Shown here piece by piece: positions 12,810-26,700 of a stretch of DNA of 64,000 nucleotides. The notes under the pieces were generated by a model. It was not told the origin of the DNA. It worked only from the letters and a program-made list of their open reading frames with translations, and made no database searches. Location: the NCBI GenBank assembly GCA_026874595.1, contig CM049318.1, positions 38,707,956 to 38,771,955 of the forward strand. Direction: 5' to 3'. The first letter of the stretch is position 1; the number at the start of each line of letters is the position of its first letter. A program made the position numbers and the translations under genes. The stretch is from Sipunculus nudus. Its lineage: Eukaryota; Annelida; Sipuncula; Golfingiida; Sipunculidae.

Positions 12810-13460
12810 GGCGTCCAAGATGGCCGCCAAGACCTTAAAAACAGCCATAAATCATTTACTATTCATCGTAGAGCTAAAATTTTTAAATCTACTAGTGGGT
12901 TTTTCGGGCCTAGAAATCCATTGAAACCCACAAAAGCACTGTTGAGCAGTCACGTGACTGTCAAATCCTAGATGGCCTCCAAGATAGCCGCCAAGACCCT
13001 AAAAACAGTCATAAATTATTTATTATTCATCGTCGAGTTAAAATTTTTATATCTACTAGTGGGTTTTACGGGCCTGGCAATCCATTGAAACCCACAAAAG
13101 CACCGTTGAGTAGTCACGTGACTGAAATCCAAGATGGCCTTTCAAGAATGCCGCCAAGACCCTAAAAACAGCCATAAATCATGATATCTACTACTGGGTC
13201 TTCCGGGTCAAGAAATCCATTTAAACCCACAAAGGCATCGTTGAGTAGTCAGGTGAATGGCAAATCGGCACAAAGACGCAAAAAACTGACCATAAATCAT
13301 TTATTTTTCAGCCTAGAGTAAACATTTGATATCTAAAAATGTGTTTAGGTGGTCAGGAAATCCATTGAAACAGGATTACGCGTGGATGTGTTGTCCCATG
13401 ACTGGCAAATTCTAGATGACCTCAAAATGGCCTTACAGACCATGACCATAAATCATACAT
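12810..13460 (+). repeat. Left arm: ~163-bp subrepeats of foldback 1
   Basis: At least three to four units, starting near 12817, 12978, 13140 and, more diverged, 13260. A weaker trace (AAGATGAAGCCAAAATGGCTGCC) lies near 14262. Units share GCCATAAATCATTTA, ATCTACTAGTGGGTTTT and TCCATTGAAACCCACAAA. Confidence 0.85.
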
Positions 13461-16400
13461 GTTTAGCTGATCTGACTCTAAGTCATCTGTAGCGATCACT
13501 CTTTTTCCGTCGTCCGTCAGGTTGTCCGTTAACAGGCAACAAATCGTAACTGTTAGACCTAGAAACTTTTAACTATACATCTAGGGAGGTCTTAGGCAAT
13601 CTTCACTGAACCTCGAATTTTCTAACGTATAATTCAAGGATCTCCTAAGAATGTCCTTGGAAACATGAAATTAGGTCAATGTGCCCTATATTTTGCGACC
13701 AAAAGGAGGAAAAGGTGACATACTAGCATCCGGAACGTTAAATCGGCACATATCATATCTGTTAGGCCCAGAATATTCTAGTTCTGATCAATCTCCTTTC
13801 AAACCTGGAATTGTTGCAACATGAACGAAAACATGATTTTGAACCCTTCTGATGGTCAGACAGGGAACAAATTATTTCCATTAGGACTAGTTTTTTTCTA
13901 ACGTGACATTTTGGAGGTCCTTGGCAAATGTCCTTTGAAACCTAAAATTAGGTCTTGGTGACCTACTTTCAGTGACCTATAGATAAAATATGTCATATGA
14001 GTACGCTGAATGTAAGATAGACACAAACCGTCTCAATAGGCCTGGAATTTTCTCATGCTAAGAAGTTTCTAGGCAAATTGTCTTGGAACTTAGGTCACTT
14101 AATTCCTATAATACATGTCAAATGGAGCTGTGCATCACGGCCCATGAGCCACTTGTGTATCTTAAATGGCAATACTGGTATTTACTTCTAGGATTCTTGG
14201 ATCAAGAAATTCATGACATTTAAACAAAGTAACCCGGAGTAATCAGCTGACTGGTAAATCCAAGATGAAGCCAAAATGGCTGCCAATTACATCATGTTAT
14301 TTACACTCAAATGGTCATAAGCGCATTGTTGCAATAGTTTTAGGCTATAAAAATATAGGCAAAATCACCTTTATCGTATACTGGAAAAATACAGCCGACG
14401 CATGTGTATGTATGTGTAGTTGAAACAAAATAAAATAAAGTAATTTATTCAAATGCCTCTTTAAGATCTCTTTAAGATATAGCTTTGTCTTAATAGTCCA
14501 TTCATTCATTGTTTGATTATTGTCCGAACTCGAGTCCCACATCACTGAGATCTTAGCAGTTTACTGACTATTGACTATATGTTTCATTCATACGTCGTCT
14601 CTTGTGTATCAGCATGTGACCCAGATAATCAGTCCTAATCTGCAAGGAAATCCTCCTGGTTCCCTGGGTATCCCTGCTGCTGATTTTTCTTGTGGGGTTC
14701 TGTCTACCTTTAACTGTGGTTCCTTGATCATAGCTGTCAGTTGCCTGTTTTATCACTGCATACAACAAGCCTTGCCCCGGCACATGTCTTGCCAACGACA
14801 TGACCTAACTTTTGAAAGTATACCCCTAGCATTTAAGAGGCGATTTTAGTGTAGACGGCATTGGCCTTTACGCAGTCCTCGAGGCGCTGGGCAGAGTTAA
14901 CCATGCAGACGTAGCTTCGTAACACTGGAATTATACATCTAGACGACATTTCCTGTTCTACACTGATTATTATGCACCAAGGCAATCTTCTGAGCAAGAG
15001 TCATAATGGATATGCCTTGGTCCGCATTGCTGGTTTGCTTTCTCTGGATTTTGTACTCGGGAAAATGTGTTTACATTGAATTCTTATGTTATGACCTGTT
15101 CTTATTTCAGATAGTGCATGGAATGTTATATAAAATTCCCTTTGCTGCCAGCCCTCATGTTTCGAAGATTTCCGCAAAAACGCACATGGGCTAATTGCGC
15201 TAAATCTGTACATGACAGTGTCTTGGGATATATAAAAGAAAAATACGTCTGTGTACCCTGCAGTATTAGGAATAACACTGAAGATGCAGGCATGTACATG
15301 AATGACTTAAAGAGTGCAAGAAAAGAGATTTCTATCCACTTTCAGCAAATTATAGGCCATTTTGTCCCACCAATAACATGTCCACAGTTTAACCCTTAAT
15401 AATTTTTTAAAATATTTTTAGGTGAAGGTAACCGCCTGCATTTTTTTCAAATGCTAAATTAACTACGTATATGTTCATCTGCAGAGTTACATTCCGGTTT
15501 CAGACTAGGTGACAGGGCAGTATCTTCCTCTTATTTTATATCCTGGCGTCAACCAGGCCCAGACTACGGCAACTGCGGGCCCTGGGTGCGTAATCGTCCC
15601 CAATGCTAGGTCATACCACCGAAGAACCCCCGAAAGGCACACTCGTTTGTGAGTGAAGCAGAATATTGCTTGCTTCAATCTAAATTGGATTGAACAACTT
15701 CATATTAACTTTGATGGTATTTTCTTTAACTTCTTTTAAAGGTAAAAACTATGTTTTACATTTATATTATAATGTACTTTCTGTGTCTTCTGAGGTTACC
15801 AATTGGTACTTACAGAAAGGCAGTTTATCATATTATTATTAATTCATATTTAATAATGCACCATTTCGCAGGTGTTTTAATAAATTAGAGAATATAGACA
15901 TATGTGACAGTGAAGTAGACACTCAAGGCAGAAAATTGTCAAAAATGGCTACAGTCATTGTATAGATGCAGATGAGAAATGTCAACAGGCCAGCCAAATC
16001 ACTCTCTTTTGAAAGGCTCACTTTTTTCAGGATTTCCTGAAAATGGCACTAATTACTATTTTTTCTCTCTTTTTTTCCTCTTTTTTCAGTGGAAGGATTC
16101 TAATATACCATTTCTCTTACTATTTACCTCCTTTCATTAAAAGTCCATTTAGAACAAGAATTTGATATTTGCAGTTTTTTTTGTATGCTAAATATCCAGC
16201 AAGTATTACAATGTGAAAAATGCAATATCTTCATGCGGATGCGCCATGTATGTTTCTCACTTGAGGAATGATATGCGTCAATATATATATACACAATTGT
16301 GGTAGGTGAAGCTCATCTTTATTTAGTCTGTGATAAAAAATGGGAAATTAATGCTTAGTTTACTCTTTTTTTTATTCTTTATTTCAAAGAAGTATACTCT

Positions 16401-18399
16401 TTTTTCCGGAGCACTTACTTTTTTCAGTCATTCACCTTTGACACACCCGGGTAAACTGGAGAGATGGGGAAAACATAAGTACTTATAAGAATGAAACTAA
16501 GAATTAACAAGCCAAAAAAGGCATTATTCAACTCGGTGCTGGAGATAATGCCAATTAGTGATCACACTAAAATAAACACTGATAAATAAAGCAGCTAAAT
16601 AAAGTTTCTGTGCCTAAGTAGCATAGTTAAACAGATAAGTAGAGGGGAAAATAATTAAGGAAAAGAAGGGTCTCTATTTTATATTTTGCCATCATTTTAT
16701 TACCTATAAACTTCATGTTGTATGTTTTAAACTTACTAAACTTACAGTTAGTAAGATACCATATTAAATCCAGCTATTTATAAACAATGTACCTGGTAGC
16801 ATAAACAAACAGTCGAAGGCAAAAAGCGGTTTAGTGAATTCCATTAACGATTGCACTTTTTTAATTAAATGGTGAATATTTTACAGTGCTTCATGGACTG
16901 CATAAATAAGCATATTTTAAGCCATTTTTTTTCTCTGATTTAGCCATACCGGGCTTTACTACTGCAACTTTTCCAACAGATTCATTAGAATGAATGTGCA
17001 GATTGTGGAAGACAATTTCATAGCAATTTTGTCCATAAAAAAGGTAAACAGCATCCGTAACGGGGCCTCTATATACTTGCAATTGGCAAATTTGCCAAAT
17101 ATCTCATATTAAATTGTATATAGAAATATACTGTGCCTTGAATGTTTTAGTCCATGGTATATTTTGGTTTGTCATTTATTTTGTCTTATTAATGTATAAA
17201 TTTGATGTGAATGGTTATTAAAACTCTCTCATAAATTTCCAACCCGTAACACTATTTATCAAATCATATTAAATAATAAGACTATTAAGCTGCACATATT
17301 CTACCAACAGGTGTCCCTTTGTCCCAGGTACATGCAAAATGAAACTTCCTAATAAGTAAAACCTGGGGTCAGTAAAGTGGACCTCTGTGTATGTTACGGG
17401 TGGAACATATTATGATTTCTTTGTAATACTGATTTATCATTATCGAAGTATTAAGGAATGTGGGAGCTTCGAGACTCCTGAAATAAATATATCAGAGTAT
17501 GTACATTTATGACAGATAAATATTTTAGATTTCTTTTACAATAATTTTTGTTACAGGAAAAAAAATAAATGTACAAAATATCGCAAATGGCCCATATATT
17601 TCAGGGATTTTGCTTCAGCTTTTCTTCAGCTTGGTGCATATGTGTCTCTTACAACCTTTTGTAGTACGGTGTAACAGTGGCCTATTGATTGCCAGAGTTT
17701 TAGCAGAATCCTTTCTTAACTCCTTTCGTAGAAGATTAGACACTGATCACTGTGACATGACAGATATGTTGCAAGAAATATCTGATTTCTTCAGCCTTTA
17801 AATTGATCAGGGCAGGGAGTATTGACAGTTGAATGAGGAGCGTTGTTTGATAGCTAAACCTACCCCATGGATCCTCATTTTCATACTTGCCTTTCCAGAA
17901 GAACACAAGACATCCTCCACTCAATGTGGTTATGGGTATCCGAATAGGGGGGGGGGGGGGTAGCTGAAAATTGGAGGATTTATAATCAGTTGGTTAAATT
18001 GGTATAGTAGGAATTAGAGCTATCTTATGAAGTCGGTTCACAGCAACTGTTTCACTGTCTGTTATCCCTGAAGTGGTTTCAGCCTATATCATGTCAAAGT
18101 ATTTGTTGACCATGATTACAAACAGTCCATGAGGCACTTCAGTCGAGGAAGAACAAGAGTGGCAATTAAGGATTAATTTGTGGTCGAATATATGCTTGTT
18201 TGAGTAAACACCAACATTAAAGACCTGATCGGAGAAACCTGCCAATTTTGGCCCCCCGAATGGTATTGGTGTCCATCCTTGCTGTCATGTTTGATGTATT
18301 AGGATATCTGAATGCTCGATGATACTTAAATATCAAACTTGCTTTTACAATGAAAAAGCAAAAATGTCCCGAAGCCTTGCTAATTTTACTGTTACATTA

Positions 18400-19195
18400 T
18401 TTTGCAGCCATCTTGGATGCCATCTAACAAAAGTTTATAGGTTACCGTCTTATCTTATTAATGGCCGTTGCTGGTATTTCAAACACTGCACAGCTTTTGG
18501 ATGCCATTTTGAATTTGCCAGTCACATGACTAGTTAGATGATTTAGTTGGTTTCAGGGAATTTCTTGACCCCAAAAACAATGTTACTAGTAGATATCAAG
18601 ATCACAACTCCAGGATAAAAATTCATGATTAACAAATGATTTACAGGCCTAATAAAGCATAATTTTTGGCAGCAGCTTTGAACGCCATCTTGGATTTGGA
18701 ATTCACGTGACAAGTCAGCGTTGCTAGAGTTGGTTTCAATGGATTTCTTGCCCCGAGAAACCCTGTAGCAGATATCCAAATTTTTACTCTATGATGAAAA
18801 AGAAATGATTGATGGCCGTTTTAGGGCCTTGGCAGCCATCTTGGACGCCATGTTGGATTTTTCAGTCACATGACCACTCAACAATGCTCTGGTGGTTTCA
18901 AATGTATTTCTTGACCCAGAAAACCCAGTCATATATATCATAATTTATAATCTACGATGAAAAATACATAATATATGGTTGTTTTTATGGTTTTGGTGGC
19001 CATCTTGGACGCCATCTTGGATTTGTCCATCACGTGACTACTCAACGATGCTTTTGTGGGTTTCAATGGATTTCTAGGCCCGGAAAACCCACTAGTAGAT
19101 ATAAAAAATTTAATAATTAATGAATAATTAATGATTTAAGGCTCTTTTAGGGTCTTGGCGGCCATCTTGGACGCCATCTTGAAAATAACATGCTA
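18400..19195 (-). repeat. Right arm: ~163-bp subrepeats of foldback 1, inverted
   Basis: Units are marked by GCCATCTTGGACGCCATCTT near 18409, 18682, 18835, 18999 and 19162, with GTCACGTGAC and TTTCAATGGATTTCTTG in between. They are reverse complements of the left-arm units. Confidence 0.85.
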
Positions 19196-19310
19196 CCGGA
19201 AGTTATATTTTCTTAGATTTTTAGTATATTATTCCGGGTGTTCATTAGTACCAAAAACCGTTGAAAAACCTTTTGTAGCAATTTTTTTGAGGTTCAGCTA
19301 TTTTTCACCA

Positions 19311-19669
19311 TAAAGCTGTGTTTCCATGTATCCGCAAAAAACGTATCCGCAAAAGACGTACGTACGTTCTATAGTGCGCAATCCGCAAAAACTGTTTCCA
19401 TAAGTACGTACGTTTTCCTTGCGGGTACCCTTTAACGTGCCTCTTTTTAAACTGAAAGGACGACAGGCAGGAAGAAGGTCAGTATGTCTCATCACACCCG
19501 GCGCCGGGGCACTGTTGGGAAATGTAGGCATTTTTGCCATCCGTAAAACGGATGAATCGCTCACCGATCCGTTTCGATGCTGTCCGTTTTTGCGGATACG
19601 TTTGCGGAGCACGTTAAAACGTACATATGGAAACAGTTCATCTTAAAAAGAACTGGAAACACAGCTTTA
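19311..19669. mobile_element. MITE with TAAAGCTGTGTTTCC termini
   Basis: The first bases, TAAAGCTGTGTTTCCA, and the last, TGGAAACACAGCTTTA, differ only near the inner edge; at least 14 bp are perfectly inverted. The interior is rich in ACGTACGTTT and ATCCGCAAAA words that are themselves partly palindromic. It sits just outside foldback 1. A partial relative follows at 19683-19770 (AAGGCTGGGTTTCCATTC). No gene. Confidence 0.75.
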
Positions 19670-21280
19670 ATTGACCCGTCTAAGGCTGGGTTTCCATTCA
19701 TTCGTAAATCACGTACGTCTCGTATGCAAAAAAATCGGATCCCTCTTTTTAAGATGAACTGTTTCCAATACAAAAGTCAAAGATAACTATATAAAATTAT
19801 ATGCGTGTTTGTGTGCGCGCGTTTGTGTGTGTACAGTATGTGCGTTTTATAATTTCACTAGCGCTTGTCAATGCATCCAAGAGCAACAGATTTGGGGAGC
19901 CTAATGCATCCTTAACTTTATACGGCACATCGCAAAGCATATCATAAATATAATGAATTAAAGTTGTTAAATTTTTTAAATACAATACCTGTATAATATT
20001 CATTTTTTTTTCAGGAATAGTTCTGCGCTAAATGTTTGTACTTTGTAAAAGTAAAATCTTACCTGAACTTTTAATTTCTTTTCAAATAGTATCCACGTCA
20101 GTTTCTCAAATCTATTTTGTAGGAAACTTTGCGAGAAATTACTCGCTCAGTCGATTATGATTACTGACATTTTTCATTTTCCGCCTTATTCTTCAAGTCA
20201 AATGGAATCTAGGGTCCTATACAGCATTTACATATTCCAAAAAAGGGCTTCATTAAGCTGTAAAGATTAGAGCAACTGCGAAGTTATAACAGGGTTTCGG
20301 CTTCTATCCGTTGCCATCTGATCTTGTCATTTGCATGTTTGATTAACCGTTTTATTTGCACAAGGCAATTTGCCAATCGCGCAGAAGATGTTTGGCTGAA
20401 AGACAGCACACGACAAGGAATTTTGTGTCTTAAATTAAAAAATGTAAACTTCACACTTTTCCCAAGGTGAAACTGAATTGAAGTACCTGTATACTTTATT
20501 TTTCCTTTTTATATTCATTTTATATGGAATAATTAGCGTCACCTTAGCGTCACAGCACCTTATAATATGTTTAACATGAGCTGCACGAAATTTCCTTTAA
20601 TAATATCTTTATATTTATATTGACTGTGTATATATTTTCTCACAAATTTATTTTCTTCCTGTTATAAAAACGCATTAGAATAGTGTACAAAAATAGTGTT
20701 CACCATGATGAGACGAAACCGACCCGCCCTAAGCCCACAATGGCATAAGATCTTAGATATAACCGTAATCAACCAAGAGTGTTTATCTGTGTGCTGGCCA
20801 CGTGCACGGGTATGTTCCTTTAAAGAATTCTAAAAATAAACAGTTCCGAGTAAAATATGACAAAATTTACCTTCACCCTTCACAAGTGAAAGATGAATAA
20901 TTCATGTTGAATGTCAGTAAATGCTGAAAATTTCACAGAGATGTCTTCAATGGTTACTGAGTAAATGTAATTTATACCAAGTCATGTTTTAACATATAAA
21001 AATGCAAAATCAAACTGAACAGTGTAGGAGTGTTACAATCCATAGGCTAATCTGAATGGTAATATAAAACAAAACTATCATCAGATAAAGTTTAATATAG
21101 AAGTTAATTACCCCCCCCCCCCCCAGTAAGAAGGGGAGACTTATTTGGGTTGGTCAGATGTTTTACTTTTGTCCAGAGTGTAAAACCATCCATTTCAAAT
21201 TTTTCTTCTTTCTTCTGTCATTTTCTGTATGCGCTAATTCTCCAATATGGTAGACTTTCAAAAGCTAAAATTTTGGCACA

Positions 21281-21352
21281 GGAGGTAGGATGTAGCCGAG
21301 TGGTTAAAGCGTTTGACTTCGGTTCCCCGGTTTGAACCCCGCCGGTGGCTTA
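21281..21352 (+). mobile_element. tRNA-like (SINE head) sequence
   Basis: Has a Pol III A-box-like stretch, TGTAGCCGAGTGGTTAAAGCG, shortened here to its core TAGCCGAGTGG, and a B-box-like GGTTTGAACCC about 30 bp later. The spacing fits a tRNA, but the flanks do not pair as an acceptor stem. It is more likely a tRNA-derived SINE or pseudo-tRNA than a working gene. Confidence 0.5.
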
Positions 21353-21762
21353 ATTGCATACTAGTGTAATCTCGTTATGGAACCTCAAAGATTCGCTCTA
21401 ATGTCTTGAAAATATGTTATGACTTTTAGATTATTCCTAACCCCGAGCATATAAAACCTGAAATCCAGAAGGCCTAAATATAACATATCATTCTTATAAT
21501 AGGGATACCTTCATCCTCATTCATCAGACGGTGCGAACAACAGGCCATGGACCTATCCTTAAAATAAATGAGCACAGCATTAATCTTAGGTCACAAATTT
21601 GCAACTGATATTTATTTATGACCTTTACCTTATTTTCAAGGTAATACACACCATACCCAATCCCCCATTTCGCTCGGGGAGGGGGGGGGGGGGGGGTTAC
21701 TTGATGATTTCATACATCTGATTAAGAAAACTCTTGCTGGGGTACACCGCATATCTTCGAGC

Positions 21763-21766
21763 ATAC

Positions 21767-21833
<67 letters not shown>
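21763..21833. repeat. Compound (AT)n(GT)n(GC)n microsatellite
   Basis: AT dinucleotides switch to about 17 GT and then GC dinucleotides. Alternating purine-pyrimidine DNA of this kind can form Z-DNA. Confidence 0.95.
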
Positions 21834-22008
21834 AAGCAGACATTACAGCTCCGCAGATAAACTATAGGTAACCCCTGACTGGAAAGTCTGTACACGAGCT
21901 CTCCATCAAGATGCCCGTATAGGTTTATATTAATAGTCCATGGGCCAGAAAGTGAAAACCTCCCCCCCCTAGGGAATTTTCATGACCCCCCTAGTTTTCT
22001 TCCTTTAG

Positions 22009-24020
22009 GTGTCCTTTACTCATTTCCAGGTGTTTCCAAACATATAAATACTGCAAACACCTGGAAAATCAACTTTTTATAAACCGCGTCCTCAATTTGA
22101 AAACTTTTTTCTAGTGTGACTTTTCATTGGTTTATGGACCATAACTTTCTTATTATACATCATAAGTGCACAATTCTGGCAACAATGGAAGTGGAAGATC
22201 CTTAGCTTTATAATGATATATAATTTGGCCTTGAAAATGTAACGTGAAAATTCTTGGGCCATTTTTGTACCCCTACCCCTTAATTTTTCTAAAAAAAAAA
22301 TTGACATTTTTTCAGATATTATGGACACCAAAGGTATATTTTAAGATTTAGGCATATCCTTATGTCTTAATATGTTTAAAACATCTTTCAGCACAAATAC
22401 ATATACATATTTAGCATTAGTTTTCAAAATTTTGCAAGATTAGACACAATAAACAGTCTTGGACAAGCAAGTCAAATATTTGCAGAAATACCATCTTCAC
22501 AGTGTCTTTTGCTTCATAGCTTTTGCAATTCTCAACATATCTGCAAGATCTTGGTATCTTTGGATTTTTTTGAGGATTCCAATTGCAGTGATAATAAATA
22601 TGATCATATGCATGAAAAATACAAGAAGCTATGTGCATATCTGTTACCCCCTACCTCTTATAAATGAGATAGTTTGAAACATGAACTTACAAGGCCTTCA
22701 GCCTGAGAAGCCTACAGCCGTCTGGAATTTCCATGATCTCGCTAGCTGGCTGTGTTAAGGTGTCCTTTACCCGTTTAAAGGTGTTTCTATACATATAAAT
22801 GGTGCAAACATCCAGAGAGTCAACTTTTCTTTTACAAACCGCGTCCTTAATTTGAAAACTTTTTTCTAACGCGACTTTCCAGGGGTTTATGGACCATAAC
22901 TTTCTTATTGTACATCGTAAGTGCACAATTTTGGCATCAATGCACTCAGAAGATCATTAGCTTTGTAATGATATTTAATTTGGCTTTAAAAAATTATATG
23001 TGAAAATTCTTGGGCCACTTTTGTACCCCCTATCCCTTATTTTTATTCTTATAAATTTATAGTTTCCCAGATATTATGATTACCAAAGGCATATTTTGGG
23101 TTTAGCCATATCCTTATATCTGAATAAGTTTAAAGCATCTTTCAGCTCAAATGCATATACATATTCAACATTAGTTATCTAAATTTAGTAAGATAAGACA
23201 CAATAAACAATCATGTACAAGCAAGTCAAATATATGCAGATATATGCTCTCCAAAGTGTCTTTTGTTTCATAGCTTTTTTAAATCTCAACATATCTGCAT
23301 GATCTTGGTATCAATAAATTTGTAGGAATATTCCAATTGCAATGATAATATATATGATCATGTACATGAGAACTACAAGAAGCTATGTGCATATCTGTTA
23401 CCCCCTACCCCTTAAATATGAGGCAGTTTGAACCTTTAACCACAAGGCCTTGGGCCGGAGAAGCCTACAGCGCTCAGTAATTTTCATGATCCCACTAGCT
23501 GGTTGTTTAAAGGTGTCCCATGCCTATTTCAAGGTGTTTCCAAACATATAAATAGAGAAAACACCTTGAAATCCTATTTTTGATACCAAATACTCAATTT
23601 TATAACTTTATCTGAAGTGACTTTGCGCCAGTATATGTATCAACATTGCAAAATTGACACAAATAGAATTGGGATAACATTACAATAATTACTGCTCAGG
23701 AGAATTGATACTCTATAACCCTGAATTTATTTCTCTTAAAGTTAATACCTGCACATGTGCTCTTAATACCAAAGGCATATTTACAAAAATGCATTTCGAT
23801 TAGTATCCTAAAATATGCACACATAAAAACGCAAAACAAAAACAAATATATTTTCATCAATATTGTTTTCACTGTGTCACTTGATTCACACTGAAAATTT
23901 TGTAATGAAATCAAGATCTTCTTGTGATTGAAGTTGCAGGAAGTTCCGAAGTATCTACTGATATAATTTATTGATAAAATGTATAATCCTAAAAATGCAA
24001 GAATATAAAAAACATACTCA
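22009..24020 (+). repeat. Left arm: three ~750-bp direct units of foldback 2
   Basis: Each unit starts AGGTGTCC(T/C) and carries TTCTTGGGCCA, ACCAAAGGCATATTTT and GAAGCTATGTGCATATCTGT near its end. Unit 3 is the most diverged. Confidence 0.82.
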
Positions 24021-25649
24021 GATGGTACTCCCTACCGTCAGTATTAATTACTTGGTCTTAACTCAAGCTTCCTTGAACTTTACAATGTGAAAGCTTAATT
24101 TATGTATGCAGTACTATTCAATTAACTTTAAACTTGTTGTGAGTAATTGAGACTGAGGCACACAAGCTCCTTCTAATGTTTCTATAAATTATCTGAAATA
24201 CTGATTGAAGTGACGAATACTTCATCAGAAAACCAGCTTTACTATAGTGTACTTCCTTTATTTTTACATCTTAGTATTTATATATGCTTTAATTGATCTT
24301 GCCTCTCATAATCTGGCGAATTTTGTCTCTGTATTTTCAGTTTTTCAAATTAACTGCTCCAAAAAAGCCATTAAATCAACACCAAAACTTGGCATATTTA
24401 ACATTCTATACATGTATGGTATATATACAAGACTCTGATATACAGAAACTCATATCTACAGAGCCATCAGTGCATTCAGAAGAGTTTTGAGTTTTGCCTC
24501 GTATCTCTCATTTTTGTAAGACAATACCATATATACCATATACTATACCATATTAAAATGTTACCTGGTGAAGCATTGTTGGCATAATCTCACTGGATTA
24601 GCTTTCAGAAATCTTGGGCAAATCACCAACTGCCAGCCAGTGGTAACCAACACTTTTAACTCATGCTTACAAAAATCATCAATAGGTGAAAGGCTTAACA
24701 ATTTAGCGACACATATCAAAATCATATCTTTAATCTGTGATGTAATTAAAATGTCTCAAATATGTTTATCTCCGTTTCATCAAATCAGACTTCCTTCACT
24801 ACTTTGTAGAACGGAGTCTATGAAATTATCAGTGGTGGCAGGTGTAGGGCTCATACAGAAACCTGATTCAAGTGGACAATATAGCACAATAATGCTAAAA
24901 AGCGTTGTTCCTGTTTAATGATTAAGTGATGTTACTAGTATTAATCTAGCTCTTAATGAACTAATAAACTGTAATTAAAATATATGAACAGTCATTCAAT
25001 TATTCCACGATATCCGTAATAATATCTTCTACTTTCACTTAACCATGAGTGAACATCAGGGTTCGACCAAAGGACTGGCCTCTAAGGTAGGTTTCCTAGG
25101 GAAAGTTTTAATTTGTCATATCCAAAGACCATGTATTTTAATATTGCAAACCAATGAAGCAAAATGCACCATAATGTTGATAATGCTGATTTCTGATAAA
25201 ATATTGGTGACTTGACACTCAAATGTTTCACATGATTTATAGAAGTGTTAGAAGGAGCTTGTAGGCAAATGTCTCAGTTATTTACAAGACGGGTAAGATT
25301 CTGTCTTTGGAGTAATACAGCTTAGTCCGAGTTCTGAGGTTCCAGAAAGTTCAGGGTTCAAACCATATTACTGATATTGAAGGGTTAGAGATTAGCACCA
25401 TACACTTATCTTTTTCTTCCTCTGCATTTTATTGGTCATACATGTTTGCAATAAATTACGATAGTTCCAACAAATCCAATAACACAAAGATCTGGCTCTT
25501 ATAACGAGATGTGTGTGTGTGAAAAAAAAACACTTTCTAAACAACACAGCTGCATTGTTGCAAATGTAACCTTCATTTATTAAATGGTGTTATTTTGCAT
25601 AATCTATAGGAAACTAATGTGAAAAAATCCAAATGTATTTGTGCTAAAA

Positions 25650-26700
25650 GAATGATTAAAATTTAATAATAAGTCTGAATCATATAAATACGCCTTTGGT
25701 ATAGGCGCAAATGTTAATTTGAGGGTAATACATTCATGATTAGAGGATATAAAATGGCCTCAGGATTAATATATATCATTTCCTCTGAGCAAAAGAGTAA
25801 TTATTATATAGTAATGTTCTACAATTCTATCTTTATCAAATTATGCAATGTTGATACATAATAATATTTATAAGGGATAATGATCAATATACTGGCGCAG
25901 TCACTCTAGACAATGTTTTTTTTTTAATTTAAACAGCCAGCTAGTGGGATCATGAATATTCCTGAGCGCTGTAGCCTTCTCCGGCCGAACGCCTTGTAAG
26001 TTCATGGTTCAAACTGTCTCATATATAAGGGGTAGGGGTTAACAGATATGCAAATCTCTTCTCGTTTTTCTCATGCATATGATCATATTTATTATCACTG
26101 CAATTGGAATGTTCCTACAAATCCATTAATACCAAGATCTTGCAGATATGTTGAGAATTGCAAAAGCTATGAAGCAAAAGACACTGTGAAGATGGTATTT
26201 CTGCAAATATTTGACTTGCTTGTCCATGACTATTTATTATGTCTAATCTTGCAAAATTTTGAAAACTAATGCTAAATATGTATATGCCTTTGTGCTGAAA
26301 GATGTTTTAAACATATTAAGACATAAGGATATGCCTAAATCTTAAAATATACCTTTGGTGTCCATAATATCTGAAAAAATGTCAATTTTTTAGAGAAATT
26401 AAGGGGTAGGGGTACAAAAGTGGCCCAAGAATTTTCACATGTTACATTTTCAAGGCCAAATTATATATCATTATAAAGCTAAGGATCTTCCACTTCCATT
26501 GTTGCCAGAATTGTGCACTTATGATGTATAATAAGAAAGTTATGGTCCATAAACCAATGAAAAGTCACACTAGAAAAAAGTTTTTAAATTGAGGACGCGG
26601 TTTATAAAAAGTTGATTTTCCAGGTGTTTGCAGTATTTATATGTTTGGAAACACCTAGAAATGAGTAAAGGACACCTCAAGGAAGAAAACTAGGGGGGTC
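25650..26700 (-). repeat. Right arm of foldback 2, inverted
   Basis: Reverse complement of left-arm sequence: GAGGACGCGGTTTATAAAAAG at about 26590 pairs with about 22075; GCCAGCTAGTGGGATCATGA at about 25937 pairs with about 23495; CTGGCGCAGTCACTCTAGA at about 25893 pairs with about 23620. Confidence 0.82.

Larger units (their letters stand above)
12688..19298. mobile_element. 6.6-kb foldback (inverted-repeat) element 1
   Basis: The ends are inverted copies: AAAAAATTGCTACAAAAGG, CAACGGTTTTTGGTACTA and CTTCCGGTAGCATGTTATTT on the left (about 12700-12805) recur in reverse complement at about 19190-19285. Inside each end lies an array of ~163-bp subrepeats, oppositely oriented, with the hallmark AAGATGGCCGCCAAGACC, CACGTGAC and ACTAGTGGGTTTT motifs. 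The 4-5 kb centre has no convincing ORF. This is a large non-autonomous foldback element, or two inverted copies of one repeat. Target duplication not identified. Confidence 0.75.
19780..21928. other. Non-coding stretch with microsatellites and a SINE-like head
   Basis: No gene supported. Contains a GT-rich run at about 19803-19835, poly-C at 21111-21124, poly-G at 21676-21696, a tRNA-like segment at 21281-21352 and an AT/GT/GC compound microsatellite at 21763-21833. Confidence 0.6.

Noticed and set aside
14568-15399. Several 70-93 codon frames on both strands in the centre of foldback 1, considered as a possible transposase.
   Set aside because: No catalytic motif or family resemblance, and frames overlap on opposite strands.
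21281-21352. Functional tRNA gene.
   Set aside because: A- and B-box-like motifs are present, but I could not pair an acceptor stem or a proper anticodon arm.
22417-26269. Two similar ~73-codon frames (22417-22638 minus and 26048-26269 plus), apparently a duplicated gene.
   Set aside because: They are the two arms of foldback 2 read in the same relative direction; similarity reflects the inverted repeat and neighbouring sequence has no coding signal.
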